Shown here piece by piece: positions 50,824 through 59,204 of a stretch of 64,000 nt of DNA. The notes under the pieces were generated by a model. The model was given only the letters and a program-made list of their open reading frames with translations. It was not told the DNA's origin and did not search any database. How positions within the stretch are numbered: position 1 is the stretch's first letter; every line of letters begins with the position of its first letter. The translations under genes were made by a program, and so were the position numbers. This stretch comes from Streptacidiphilus rugosus AM-16 (lineage in GTDB: Bacteria; Actinomycetota; Actinomycetes; Streptomycetales; Streptomycetaceae), in assembly GCF_000744655.1 (NCBI RefSeq), contig NZ_JQMJ01000004.1:1178001-1242000 (forward strand), written 5' to 3'.

Positions 50824-51429
50824 ATGCCGATCGACCCCGCCACCACCGCCCTGGTCCTGATCGAGTTCCAGAACGAGTTCACCTCCGAGGGCGGCGTCCT
50901 GCACAACGCCGTCCGGCCCGTCATGGAGGCGACCGGGATGCTGGACAACGCCCGACGACTGGTCGCGGAGGCGCGGGCGGCGGGAGTCAGCATCGTGCAC
51001 GCGCCGATCTCGTTCGCACCCGGCTACCACGAGATCACCCGGCACCCCTACGGCATCCTCAAGGGCGTGGTGGACGGCAACGCCTTCGTGAAGGGAAGCT
51101 GGGGCGCGGACATCTCCGACGCGATGGCGCCGCAGGAGGGCGACATCGTCGTCGAGGGCAAGCGCGGCCTGGACACCTTCGCCAGCACCAACCTCGACTT
51201 CATCCTGCGCAGCAAGGGCATCACCACGATCGTGCTGGCCGGTTTCCTCACCAACTGCTGCGTGGAGTCCACGATGCGCACCGGCTACGAGCACGGCTAC
51301 CGGGTGATCACACTGACCGACTGCACCGCCGCGGTGTCGAAGGAACAGCACGAGAACGCCATCGCCTACGACTTCCCCATGTTCTCCACCCCGATGACCT
51401 CGAACGAACTCGCCGAACAGCTCCCCTGA
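50824..51429 (+). CDS. isochorismatase-fold cysteine hydrolase
   Basis: This 201-residue enzyme is of the isochorismatase/nicotinamidase superfamily. The Lys in VEGKRGLDTF (about residue 105) and the nucleophile in FLTNCCVEST (145) fit the Asp-Lys-Cys triad. The usual Asp in the LVIDMQND motif is replaced by Glu (ALVLIEFQNEF). Substrate classes include amides and isochorismate; none can be chosen here. GAGAGG is upstream of ATG 50824, 8 nt away. It follows the coiled-coil membrane protein on the same strand. Confidence 0.8.
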   Translation: MPIDPATTALVLIEFQNEFTSEGGVLHNAVRPVMEATGMLDNARRLVAEARAAGVSIVHAPISFAPGYHEITRHPYGILKGVVDGNAFVKGSWGADISDAMAPQEGDIVVEGKRGLDTFASTNLDFILRSKGITTIVLAGFLTNCCVESTMRTGYEHGYRVITLTDCTAAVSKEQHENAIAYDFPMFSTPMTSNELAEQLP

Positions 51430-51468
51430 ACCCTTGACCGCCGACTTCGGCGTCCCTACGGTGCGCCC

Positions 51469-51801
51469 ATGTTTCGTCGCAACTGGAAGCGCGTCACCGG
51501 AACGCTCATCGACTCCCGCATCGTCGGTCTGAACAACGCCAACGCAGCGTCGCACCGGCGCGAGGCCGTGGTCGAGTTCACCGGCGGCGACGGCCGGAAG
51601 GTCAGAGTCAAGATCAAGGCCGCGTCGGGCGTCTCGCTGCCCGCCAACGGGAGGCCGGTACCGCTGCTCGTCAAGCCGGACGACACCGAGGCGGTCTTCG
51701 ACAGGCACGACCCCAGCATCGACGTCAACGCCCTCTACAAGGCGGGCAGACGAGCCGAGAGGCAACGGCTCGACGAGGCGTTGCGCAGGCCGGAGAACTG
51801 A
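51469..51801 (+). CDS. small conserved hypothetical protein
   Basis: This 110-residue basic protein begins FRRNWKRVTGTLIDSRIVG and is beta-rich (EAVVEFTGGDGRKVRVKIK) with a helical, charged end (YKAGRRAERQRLDEALR). The first part resembles the extracellular half of small actinomycete proteins seen with a signal anchor, but no membrane segment is visible. It starts 39 bp after the isochorismatase gene on the same strand. No domain is named. Confidence 0.6.
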   Translation: MFRRNWKRVTGTLIDSRIVGLNNANAASHRREAVVEFTGGDGRKVRVKIKAASGVSLPANGRPVPLLVKPDDTEAVFDRHDPSIDVNALYKAGRRAERQRLDEALRRPEN

Positions 51802-51877
51802 AGCCACGGTGCGCCGTGCCTCCTGGCAGCTCCGCGGCGGGTGCGCCGACGGGCCGGCCAGGAGGCTGCGACGCCTC

Positions 51878-52582
51878 CTACGCCCGTGCCGCTGCCGCCC
51901 TCGCCGCGTGCGGCGACTGCGGCGGCGGGACCTGCGCCTCGACGTGGGCGGACCCGGTGCGCCGGTCGATCGCGCCGTCGGGCAATCCGGCCTGCTTCGC
52001 CGCGTCGACCGCCCCGGGGCTGTGGAGGGTGAGCTCGAAGTCGCGGTGCGCCTTGGCGTCCGGGGCCAGCGGCAGCCGGATCCGCCCGTCCGCGACCATC
52101 CGCCGCACCGCGGAGCGGCTGAGGCCGAGGCCGAGCATGAGGAGCCGTTCCACCCGGACCGGGGCGGGCAGCTCGAATCCGACCCGCACCACGAGCGGTG
52201 ACGGGTCGTCCAGTGCGTAGAGCGGCATCCGGGTCTCCAACTCCCAGGTGCCGGTCCAGTCGAGGCGGTAGCCGTTCCTGGTGGCGAGCGACGCGCTCAT
52301 CGTCAGCTCGCGCACCACGGCCGGGTCGTTGTTCTCGAAAGCGACCAGCCGGGCCGGATCGAGCGAGGAGACGTGGACGCGCTCGTGGACGGGCACCTTC
52401 GAGGTCCGGTCACAGGTCGCGCAGCTCAGCAGCAGCCAGACGTCGAGGAGCTTGCCGCTCGCGTTGACGCGGATCCTGCCCGAGGGACGGTGCCGCGTGC
52501 CGGGGCAGTCCGGGCACGGGCGGACGACGGTGGGCAGGGCGGACTGACGCACGGCCCAGCGGGCCTTGCGGTCGGTATGCAT
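51878..52582 (-). CDS. DUF1062 family protein with zinc ribbon and S4-like domain
   Basis: This 234-residue protein has a CxxC...CxxC zinc-ribbon start (PCPDCPGTRHRPSGRI...LLSCATCDRT), a middle with ESLDPARLVAFENNDPAVV-type helices and a C-terminal S4-like segment VRVERLLMLGLGLSRSAVRRMV, which binds structured RNA in other proteins. This order is known from DUF1062 proteins of streptomycetes and suggests RNA- or ribosome-associated activity (inference). ATG 52582 is preferred; the extra 31 residues of the longer frame are Pro/Arg-rich. The next interval, 52583-53187, holds a decayed methylase. Confidence 0.78.
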   Translation of the reverse strand: MHTDRKARWAVRQSALPTVVRPCPDCPGTRHRPSGRIRVNASGKLLDVWLLLSCATCDRTSKVPVHERVHVSSLDPARLVAFENNDPAVVRELTMSASLATRNGYRLDWTGTWELETRMPLYALDDPSPLVVRVGFELPAPVRVERLLMLGLGLSRSAVRRMVADGRIRLPLAPDAKAHRDFELTLHSPGAVDAAKQAGLPDGAIDRRTGSAHVEAQVPPPQSPHAARAAAARA

Positions 52583-52839
52583 GTATGGGTTGCTTTCAGG
52601 GCTCGGCAGGAGCGCTCGCAGGCCGGGGCCCGGGCTCCTGGTACATGAACGGGTGCACACGCGGGCGCGGGTCATCGCCTCCGGGCCGAGTGGTCAGGCC
52701 AGGGGTCGATCGCGCGACGGTTGTTGCTTGCTACGTGGCAGCCGTTACAGGTACATGCAGGCGAGCATGATCGAGTGTCATGTCGCCCGGCAACTCATTT
52801 TCTTTCCGACCCGGCCCTGCGCCCTCGGCGACGACGCGC

Positions 52840-53150
52840 GCGGGCATCTGCCGCGAGGCCTGGTCGTCGACGTGGTCGTGGCAACGGCGGCGATCCGCGT
52901 CGCGGCCGTCGACCGCCTGCCCTCCGACCCGTTCCCCGAGCTCCGCGCCGACGCGGTGCTCTGCCATCCGCCGTTCGACGAGCGGGACTGGGGCTACGAC
53001 GAGCTCTCCTACGACGCGCGCGGGGAGTACGGCCTGCCGCCGCGGGTCCAGTCCGAGCCGCCGCAGATCGCCGCCGCCGGGGCCCCGTGGCGGCCGGGCG
53101 CGCGTGCTGCTGAGCCAACGCGCCGACCGCGCGGCGGTGAACTCGCCGGA
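52840..53150 (+). pseudogene. decayed N6-adenine DNA methyltransferase fragment
   Basis: A short frame reads DAVLCHPPFDERDWGYDELSYDAR and EYGLPPRVQSEPPQ, matching the conserved core around the NPPF-type catalytic motif (here HPPF) of class I N6-adenine methylases of the HsdM/N-6 type. The following ARVLLSQRAD lies in a different frame, and the target-recognition and SAM-binding parts are missing. The fragment is preceded by AT-richer sequence with many stops. It looks like a remnant of a restriction/modification or phage-defence gene. No start or restriction partner is visible. Confidence 0.65.
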
Positions 53151-53187
53151 GGGACCGGCCCGGGCGACGGGGGTCGGCGGCGCGCGG

Positions 53188-54381
53188 TCAGCGGCCGGCC
53201 GCGGTGGCGAGGACCACGTCGACCAGCCGCTCGGCGGCGTCCGAGCGGCCCTGGGCGCGGGCCCGCTTGGCCATGTCGAGGCGGCGGGCGTCGTCGGCGA
53301 CGAGCTCGCCGACCGCGTCGCGCAGGTCCTGCGCCGACACCTCGCCCAGCAGTGCGACCGCCGCGCCCGCGTCGGCGAGGTGTCGGGCGTTGTAGGCCTG
53401 CTCGTCTCCCGCGGAGGTGCCGAGCGGCACCAGCACCGAGGCCTTGCCCAGCGCGGTCAGCTCGGCGATCGTGCCGGCCCCGCTGCGGGAGACCACCACG
53501 TCGGCCAGCGCCAGCACGTCCGGCAGTTCGACGCCGACGTAGCCGGTCGACCGGTAGCGGGCGGCCAGCTCGGCGGGCAGCGTCGCGGTGGCCTCGTCCA
53601 GCTCGGCGACGTTGTCGGGGCCGCACTGGTGCACCACGTTGGCGCGTTCCAGGAGCCACGGAAGGATGCCGCAGACCAGCCGGTTGATCTGCTGCGAGCC
53701 CTGCGCGCCGCCGGTCACGTAGACGGTCGGCAGCCGCCGGTCGAAGCCGTGCAGCGCCAGTGCCTCGACGGCCTTGTCCGCGCGCCCGACCATGACCTCC
53801 GGGCGGACCGGATTGCCCGTCACCACCGCGGCGCGGCGGGCCGATTCCGGCAGCAGCGCGAGCGTCGACTCGGAGGACACGGCGAATCTGGTGGCGAGGC
53901 GGGCGAGGGTGCGGTTGGCCAGGCCGAGCCGCACGGTCTGCTCGTGCACGACCAGCGGCCGGTGGCACAGGCGCGCCGCGAAGCCGACCGGGAGGGCGAC
54001 GTAGCCGCCGGTGGCCAGCACCACGTCGGGCGCGAACTCGGTGAGCAGCGACCGGGCCTGGGCCACGCCCAGCGGTACCTTGACCAGGTCCGTGAGGTTG
54101 GCGAGCGAGGCCAGGCCCAGCGGTGTGCCGGAGCGCCGCAGCTTGCCGGTGACGACGGTGCGGAAAGTGATCCCCTCGCCTTCGGCGACGCGCTCCTCCA
54201 GGCTGCCTGCGGCCCCGACCCACAGGACCTCGATGGACCTGCCGCTGGCGGCCTCGGCCGCCCTGAGGGTCCGGATCGTGGTGAGCGCCGGGTACGTGTG
54301 GCCTCCGGTCCCACCGCCGGTGACGATCAGCCGGAAGGGCCTGCCCCGGCCGAGGGTACGACGCATGGGGTCGAAGCTCAC
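53188..54381 (-). CDS. MurG-like glycosyltransferase
   Basis: This 397-residue glycosyltransferase family 28 protein has the N-terminal motif GGGTGGHTYPA, ATGGYVALP, an acceptor-domain loop NPVRPEV, GGAQGSQQIN and the donor site SRSGAGTIAEL, all typical of MurG, which adds GlcNAc to lipid I. It lies outside a dcw cluster (no mur or fts genes nearby), so it is probably a paralogue used for another wall or natural-product step. GTG 54381 is chosen because AGGA lies 6 nt upstream; a TTG at 54387 is rejected. It is 135 bp from the next gene on this strand. Confidence 0.85.
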   Translation of the reverse strand: MSFDPMRRTLGRGRPFRLIVTGGGTGGHTYPALTTIRTLRAAEAASGRSIEVLWVGAAGSLEERVAEGEGITFRTVVTGKLRRSGTPLGLASLANLTDLVKVPLGVAQARSLLTEFAPDVVLATGGYVALPVGFAARLCHRPLVVHEQTVRLGLANRTLARLATRFAVSSESTLALLPESARRAAVVTGNPVRPEVMVGRADKAVEALALHGFDRRLPTVYVTGGAQGSQQINRLVCGILPWLLERANVVHQCGPDNVAELDEATATLPAELAARYRSTGYVGVELPDVLALADVVVSRSGAGTIAELTALGKASVLVPLGTSAGDEQAYNARHLADAGAAVALLGEVSAQDLRDAVGELVADDARRLDMAKRARAQGRSDAAERLVDVVLATAAGR

Positions 54382-54516
54382 GTGCAATCCTCACTCTGGC
54401 CTTCGCGTTCTACGCCACGCTAACCGTGAAGGGCGTCCGCGACGGCGCGCCACGACAGCATGCGGATGCAGAAGTTCCGAAAGTCGTGAGGGTGGAGCAG
54501 GTGACGAAGTGCCTGC

Positions 54517-54684
54517 TCAGGCCCCGCGCTGCCCGAGGAAGAAGAGCAGCATCGCAAAGCCCGCGAAGACATGCAGACCGATGACGTAGATGAAGACCCG
54601 GATGTTGACCCGGCGTTCGGTCCGGGAACTGCCGTCCTCGACGGGCAGGAAGGGACGGGCCGGGTGCTGGACGTGGTCAGCCAA
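54517..54684 (-). CDS. DUF6126 family small membrane protein
   Basis: This 55-residue protein starts with a hydrophilic stretch (ADHVQHPARPFLPVEDGSS) and ends with a single membrane helix (IRVFIYVIGLHVFAGFAMLLFFLG). It resembles the DUF6126 type found beside cupin-containing XRE regulators in streptomycetes. TTG 54684 has GGAG 7 nt upstream. It overlaps the end of the XRE gene by 8 bp, so the two are translationally coupled. It might be a membrane partner that transmits signals to the regulator (inference). Confidence 0.7.
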   Translation of the reverse strand: MADHVQHPARPFLPVEDGSSRTERRVNIRVFIYVIGLHVFAGFAMLLFFLGQRGA

Positions 54685-55297
54685 GGCACAACTCCGAAGT
54701 AGGGCTCTGCAGCAGCGTGTGCAGGAAGAGCAGGTCGACGCCGGTCGCCGATTCGGCGGCCAGGCGGTGCGGGCGCATGGAGTCGAAGTGGGCGGAGTCG
54801 CCCGGTTCCAGCAGGTGGCGCTCACGGTCGAGCGTCAGCGTGAGACGGCCGGAGAGGACGTAGAGCCACTCCTCGCCGGGATGGACCCGGACGACCGCGT
54901 CCTGGAGGAGCTGCGGCACGTGCACCCGCAGGGCCTGCATGGCGCGTCCGGGCGCACCGGCCGGGCGGTAGGTCCAGCCGCCGGCGGCGCTGGGCTCGGC
55001 GGCCGCACCGCGGACCACCGTCGTCGCGGTCGCGGGGGCCTCCCCCAGCAGAACGTCGAGCGGGACGGCGTAAGCTCGGGAGAGACCGAGCAACACCGGG
55101 AGCGACGGCTGGCGTTTGGCGGTCTCCAGACGTGACAGGTGAGCGGGCGAGAGCCCGATCCGGGCAGCAGCGGCCTCCAGGGTCAGTCCACTGCGCAGCC
55201 TGCGCTCGCGCAGGCGCGCTCCGAGTCCGGGCAGGTCCTCGGCCGTGAGGCCCGGGCCTTCCTGACTGCTCGCACCACCGGGTGCCTTCGCGTCCAT
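54677..55297 (-). CDS. XRE family regulator with C-terminal cupin domain
   Basis: This 206-residue regulator has an N-terminal XRE helix-turn-helix (SGLTLEAAAARIGLSPAHLSRLE, seen as LTLEAAAARIGLSPAHLSRLE, about residues 36-56) and a C-terminal cupin barrel (VVRVHPGEEWLYVLSGRLTL; EPGDSAHFDSMRPHRLA) that may bind a small ligand. Its His residues (VHPGEEW; HFDSMRPH) could hold a metal. ATG 55297 removes 12 unlikely residues from the longer frame. The three GGCAAG half-sites upstream form its likely operator. The coupled DUF6126 gene follows. Confidence 0.88.
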   Translation of the reverse strand: MDAKAPGGASSQEGPGLTAEDLPGLGARLRERRLRSGLTLEAAAARIGLSPAHLSRLETAKRQPSLPVLLGLSRAYAVPLDVLLGEAPATATTVVRGAAAEPSAAGGWTYRPAGAPGRAMQALRVHVPQLLQDAVVRVHPGEEWLYVLSGRLTLTLDRERHLLEPGDSAHFDSMRPHRLAAESATGVDLLFLHTLLQSPTSELCLG

Positions 55298-55328
55298 GGA
55301 TCCAGTGCACACCCCCCCCGGCCTGCCA

Positions 55329-55356
55329 GGCAAGTTTCTTGCCTCTGAGGCAAGAA
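55329..55356. promoter_or_regulatory. triple half-site operator of the cupin-XRE regulator
   Basis: GGCAAG-TTT-CTTGCC (55329-55343) overlaps a perfect 21-bp palindrome with arms TTCTTGCCTC around a central T (55336-55356). Three half-sites thus sit 32-59 bp before the regulator start and 62 bp before the divergent SpoIIE uORF, so the regulator may control both sides. Confidence 0.7.
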
Positions 55357-55417
55357 CGCGCTCCCGGGTGCGTTTTCGCCGCGCCCCGGACGGCTACTCG
55401 GTCGTAGGATCGGGCGC

Positions 55418-55447
55418 ATGAGTCCGACGCCGAAGGGGCCTGCCTGA
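55418..55447 (+). CDS. nine-codon upstream ORF coupled to the SpoIIE gene
   Basis: ATG AGT CCG ACG CCG AAG (MSPTPKGPA) ends with TGA directly joined to the ATG of the phosphatase gene (TGAATG). TAGGAT at 55405-55410 lies 7 nt before its ATG, so the uORF would be the leaderless start of the transcript and could couple translation. Confidence 0.5.
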   Translation: MSPTPKGPA

Positions 55448-57904
55448 ATGGTCAGCGAACCGGCAGGGGATCCGGGCGCGCTCGGCGCGGCCTCCGTTCT
55501 CGACGCCGCCGGCATCGGCGTGTGGCGCTGGAACCGCGCTGCGGCACTCCTGGAAGCCGATGCCAGGACCTGCCTGCTGCTGGGCCTGCCCGGCGAGGGC
55601 CGCCCGCTGGCGGCGGCGGAGGTGCGCGCCCGGCTGCACGGCGAGGACTACGTCCGGCTCAGCGAGATCGCGCAGCTGGTCTCCGCCGAGGGCCGCCCCG
55701 ACGACGTCAGGGTCCGCGTACTGACGGCCGACGGCCGCCTGCTGCGGTTGCTGCACGTGCAGATATCGCCGGGCCCGGCCGGCAGCCCCTATCCGCTCCA
55801 GGGCACCGCGCTGGACGGGCACTGCACCGCCTGCACCATGGACTCGGCGGAGTTCGCCCGCTCGTTCGTCGTCCCCGACCCCTGCCGCGACACCCGCAAG
55901 GACGGCACGCCCGTCTCCGGCGTGCTCGCCGCGCCCCTTCCCCTCGACGTCCACCCGCCGGCCCCGGCGATCGCCCGGGCCGTGACGGCGGCCGCCGCGA
56001 GCAGGCGGTCCACGGCGGCCGCGGACCCCGACGCCGAGCGCGAGCAGATCCGCAGGCTCAACAGCATGCCGGGGCCCGACCCGGCAGGTCGGCCGCTGAC
56101 TCCGGCGGATCTGCGCCGCTCCCGCGAGGCCTTCCTTCTCGACGCAGGGCGTGCGCTCGCCGAGGCGGGCACCACGAGCGAGGTGCTGCGCGTCGCGGCG
56201 ACGCTCGCCATGCCCGGCTTCTCCCCCGACGGCCAGGCCGTCTTCGGGGTGCGCGGCACCCTGCTCACCGTCGTCGGCCAGCACGGCCACACCACGGAGC
56301 AGAGCACCCCCTTCCAGATGCCGCTGGACACCGACTACCCCGCCGCGCAGGTGGTGCGCACCGGCCGGCCCATCTACCTGTCCTCCCCCGAGGAGTACCA
56401 GCGCCGCTTTCCTGCGACCTGGCCGCTGGCCCAGGGCTTCGACCGCCGGTCCTGGGCGTTCCTGCCGCTGGTGACCGCCGGTCGGACCACCGGCGCCTGG
56501 CTGGCCGCCTTCGGGACGCAGGTCGAGTTCACCCCCGACGAGCGGGCCGTGCTGGCGACCGTCGCCCGGATGCTGTCCCAGGCGCTGGAACGCGCGCACA
56601 CCAACGAGGCCGAACGCGCCCTCTCCCGCGGCCTGCGCCGCAGCATGGGCGACTCCGCCCGGGAGATGGACGGGCTGACCGTCGCCGCGCGCTACGTGCC
56701 GACCGGCGGCGGACTGCTGGTCGGCGGCGACTGGTACGACGTGATCGACCTGCCCGGTGGGCGGTTCGCCCTGGTGGTAGGCGACGTGCAGGGGCACGAC
56801 GTGCACGCGGCCGGCGTCATGTCGCGGCTGCGCACCGCCGTGCACGCCTACGCCGTCGAGGGGCACCGGCCCGACGCCGTGCTGGCGCGCGCCTCGCGCT
56901 TCCTGGCGAGCGTGGACGAGGACCGGTTCGCCACCTGCGTCTACATCGAGGCGGACCCCGCCCGCGGTCGGCTCGCGATCGCCCGCGCCGGGCACCCGCA
57001 CCCGGTGCTGCGGATGCGGGACGGCACCACGGTGATCCGGCACGTCGACGGCGGCCTGCCGCTCGGCCTCATGCCGGACGGCGAGGACTACCCGGTCACC
57101 GAGGTCGAGTTGCAGGTCGGCGAGGTCATGCTGGTCTGCACGGACGGGCTGATCGAGACCGGCGGGCACGACATGTTCAGCGGCTGGGTCCGGGTCCGCG
57201 ACGTCATGCAGCCCGGCCCGGCGGACGATCTGGAGAGCATCGCCGACGCGCTGATCCGGGCCGTGCACGGCCCCGCCTCGCACCGCGGCCCCGGGCACCT
57301 GGCCGAGCGACGCGAGGACGACATCGCCCTGCTGCTGCTCCGCCGCGACCAGCGCGCGGGCGCGCCCACACCGGTCGGCCGGCGCCTGGTCCTGACGATC
57401 GGCCAGGGACAGCCGGAACGGATCGCCACCGCCCGCCGCGAACTGCGGGCCATCCTCCAGGACTGGGACGGCCCCGAGGGCGCGGACGCCGCCGTGCTCC
57501 TGGTCTCCGAACTGCTGGCCAACGTGCTGCTGCACACCGACCAGGAGGCCGCGCTGCTGGTCGAGCTCTCCGGCCAGGCCGGTGAACGCCGACTGCGCAT
57601 CGAGGTCTCCGACGGCAGTGACGAACTCCCGCACCGGCGCTCGCCCGGCGAGATGGCCTCCTCCGGCCGCGGACTGGTCCTGCTGGACCTGCTGGCGGAC
57701 CGCTGGGGCGTCCGCCCGCGCGGCGAGGGCAAGTTCGTCTGGTTCGAGATGAGCGAGAAGAACGACGGCGCCGGGCAGGGCAACGCGGCGGACGCCGCTG
57801 TGGCCGACTTCGACTTCGCCGCCGCGTTCGGCCTGGAGGAGGCCGAGCTGCCGGACGACGGCGCGGGCGAGCGCGGCGAGGGCGAGGGCGGCGAGGGCGA
57901 CTGA
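55448..57904 (+). CDS. PAS/GAF/SpoIIE phosphatase/HATPase multidomain regulator
   Basis: This 818-residue signalling protein has a PAS-like start (residues 15-115), a Cys-containing linker, a GAF domain (about 225-385; RSWAFLPLVTAGRTTGAWLAAFG), a SpoIIE phosphatase (400-630; VGGDWYDVIDLPGGRFALVVGDVQGHD; ELQVGEVMLVCTDGLIETGG) and an HATPase-type domain (640-770; AAVLLVSELLANVLLHTDQ). The C-terminal 40 residues are acidic and Gly-rich. It shares its architecture with the protein at 34894 but is larger. A coupled 9-codon uORF precedes it. Targets are likely anti-anti-sigma factors. Confidence 0.9.
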   Translation: MVSEPAGDPGALGAASVLDAAGIGVWRWNRAAALLEADARTCLLLGLPGEGRPLAAAEVRARLHGEDYVRLSEIAQLVSAEGRPDDVRVRVLTADGRLLRLLHVQISPGPAGSPYPLQGTALDGHCTACTMDSAEFARSFVVPDPCRDTRKDGTPVSGVLAAPLPLDVHPPAPAIARAVTAAAASRRSTAAADPDAEREQIRRLNSMPGPDPAGRPLTPADLRRSREAFLLDAGRALAEAGTTSEVLRVAATLAMPGFSPDGQAVFGVRGTLLTVVGQHGHTTEQSTPFQMPLDTDYPAAQVVRTGRPIYLSSPEEYQRRFPATWPLAQGFDRRSWAFLPLVTAGRTTGAWLAAFGTQVEFTPDERAVLATVARMLSQALERAHTNEAERALSRGLRRSMGDSAREMDGLTVAARYVPTGGGLLVGGDWYDVIDLPGGRFALVVGDVQGHDVHAAGVMSRLRTAVHAYAVEGHRPDAVLARASRFLASVDEDRFATCVYIEADPARGRLAIARAGHPHPVLRMRDGTTVIRHVDGGLPLGLMPDGEDYPVTEVELQVGEVMLVCTDGLIETGGHDMFSGWVRVRDVMQPGPADDLESIADALIRAVHGPASHRGPGHLAERREDDIALLLLRRDQRAGAPTPVGRRLVLTIGQGQPERIATARRELRAILQDWDGPEGADAAVLLVSELLANVLLHTDQEAALLVELSGQAGERRLRIEVSDGSDELPHRRSPGEMASSGRGLVLLDLLADRWGVRPRGEGKFVWFEMSEKNDGAGQGNAADAAVADFDFAAAFGLEEAELPDDGAGERGEGEGGEGD

Positions 57905-57907
57905 CCG

Positions 57908-58342
57908 TCAGGCTCCGGAGGCGAGCTCGTAGTCGAACCAGATCCGGTGCGTACCGTCGGCGTCGATCGCCATCCCGCCGGTGCCGGTGATCCCGGCCAG
58001 CTCGCCCGTACCGCTGGCCGGGACCAGGGCGAAGAACTGCGCCTCACGGCTCCCGCCGGTGGTGGTGGCCGAGTGCACGAAGTTGAACGCGCCCTTGTGG
58101 CCGCCCAGCGTGCCCTCGAAGGACTCCATCGCGAGGTAGGTGCCGACGCCGGCGGCCATGTCGTAGGCGGCCGTGAACACGGTGGTGGACCGCCCGGCCA
58201 CCTCGCCCTGGTACTGCTTTTCCATCGTGGAGACGCCGACCGGCAGAGCCGTCTCGACCGGGACGGGCGCCGTCTCGGCCGAGGCCGTGGACACGGTGGC
58301 GGGAACAAAACTGACGACGGAGAACGTCCCTGATGCGCGCAT
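57908..58342 (-). CDS. DUF3224 family protein
   Basis: This 144-residue soluble protein (MRASGTFSVVSFVPATVS start; KQYQGEVAGRSTTVFTAAYD; HKGAFNFVHSATTTGG) matches the small beta-barrel DUF3224 family in length and pattern. Members are of unknown function, perhaps ligand-binding. ATG 58342 is well placed. It ends 3 bp from the convergent phosphatase gene and is divergent from the Mut7-C gene. No operator is obvious in the short spacer. Confidence 0.75.
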   Translation of the reverse strand: MRASGTFSVVSFVPATVSTASAETAPVPVETALPVGVSTMEKQYQGEVAGRSTTVFTAAYDMAAGVGTYLAMESFEGTLGGHKGAFNFVHSATTTGGSREAQFFALVPASGTGELAGITGTGGMAIDADGTHRIWFDYELASGA

Positions 58343-58424
58343 GCGGTCAGGCTAGCCCCGGGGTCCGACAACGGCCGGGGAAACGCACTGGCCCCGCGCG
58401 CCACGCCGATGCGATGCTGGCCGG

Positions 58425-59171
58425 GTGGACGGACCAGAGATCATCGTCAGATTCGCCCCCGAGCTGCACGTGTTCGTGTCGGCCGCCCGGCGCGCCGCCG
58501 AGGGTGCGCGGGTGCGCACCGACGGGTCGTCGACGCTCGGCCACCTCGTGGAGTCGCTGGGCGTCCCGCTCACCGAGGTCGGCCGCCTGGTCGGCGACGA
58601 CGCGGGCGAGCTCGCCCCCTCGTACGTGCCCGCCGCCGGGGACAGCATCGGGGTGGAGGCCGTGGTCCGGCCCCAGGCGCTGCCGGGTCCGGCCCGCTTC
58701 CTGCTCGACGTGCACCTCGGCACGCTGGCCAGGCGCCTGCGGCTGCTCGGCGTCGACGCCGCCTACGAGAGCACCGACATCGGCGACGCCGCGTTGGCGG
58801 CGCAGTCCGCGCGCGAGGAGCGGGTGATGCTCTCGCGCGACCGCGGACTGCTGCACCGGCGCGAGCTGTGGGCCGGAGCGTACGTCTACAGCCACCGCCC
58901 CGAGGAGCAGCTCGACGACGTGCTCGGACGCTTCGCGCCGCCGCTCGCGCCGTGGACCCGCTGCGTCAACTGCAACGGCGAACTGCGTCCCGCCTCGCTC
59001 GACGAGGTGCGCGACCAGCTGCGCGCCGGGACGGAGCGCTCCTACGACACCTTCTCGCTGTGCACCGGCTGCGGCCGGGCGTACTGGCGCGGCGCGCACC
59101 AGGACGCCCTCAACGACATCGTCGCGGACGTGCTGCGGCGCTACGACATGACGGGATCCCAGCGGGGCTGA
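58425..59171 (+). CDS. Mut7-C RNase domain protein with ubiquitin-like N-terminus
   Basis: This 248-residue protein has an N-terminal ubiquitin-like/ThiS-type domain (residues 5-85; IIVRFAPELHVFVS) and a Mut7-C-type PIN-like nuclease domain (about 90-245; FLLDVHLGTLARRLRLLGVDA; VMLSRDRGLLHRREL). The conserved acids (LLDV, SRDRGLL) and zinc-type Cys pairs (CVNCNGEL; CTGCGRAYW) are present. Proteins of this order occur in many actinobacteria and may process RNA. GTG 58425 follows a GATGCT -10-like box. It is upstream of a dispersed inverted repeat. Confidence 0.78.
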   Translation: MDGPEIIVRFAPELHVFVSAARRAAEGARVRTDGSSTLGHLVESLGVPLTEVGRLVGDDAGELAPSYVPAAGDSIGVEAVVRPQALPGPARFLLDVHLGTLARRLRLLGVDAAYESTDIGDAALAAQSAREERVMLSRDRGLLHRRELWAGAYVYSHRPEEQLDDVLGRFAPPLAPWTRCVNCNGELRPASLDEVRDQLRAGTERSYDTFSLCTGCGRAYWRGAHQDALNDIVADVLRRYDMTGSQRG

Positions 59172-59204
59172 GTTCCGGACGACGCGCACTTGAGCAAAGG
59201 GCAC

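Noticed and set aside
55394-57634. A 746-codon minus-strand frame
   Set aside because: Antisense shadow of the SpoIIE gene at 55448; its composition is that of a reverse frame of GC-rich coding DNA.
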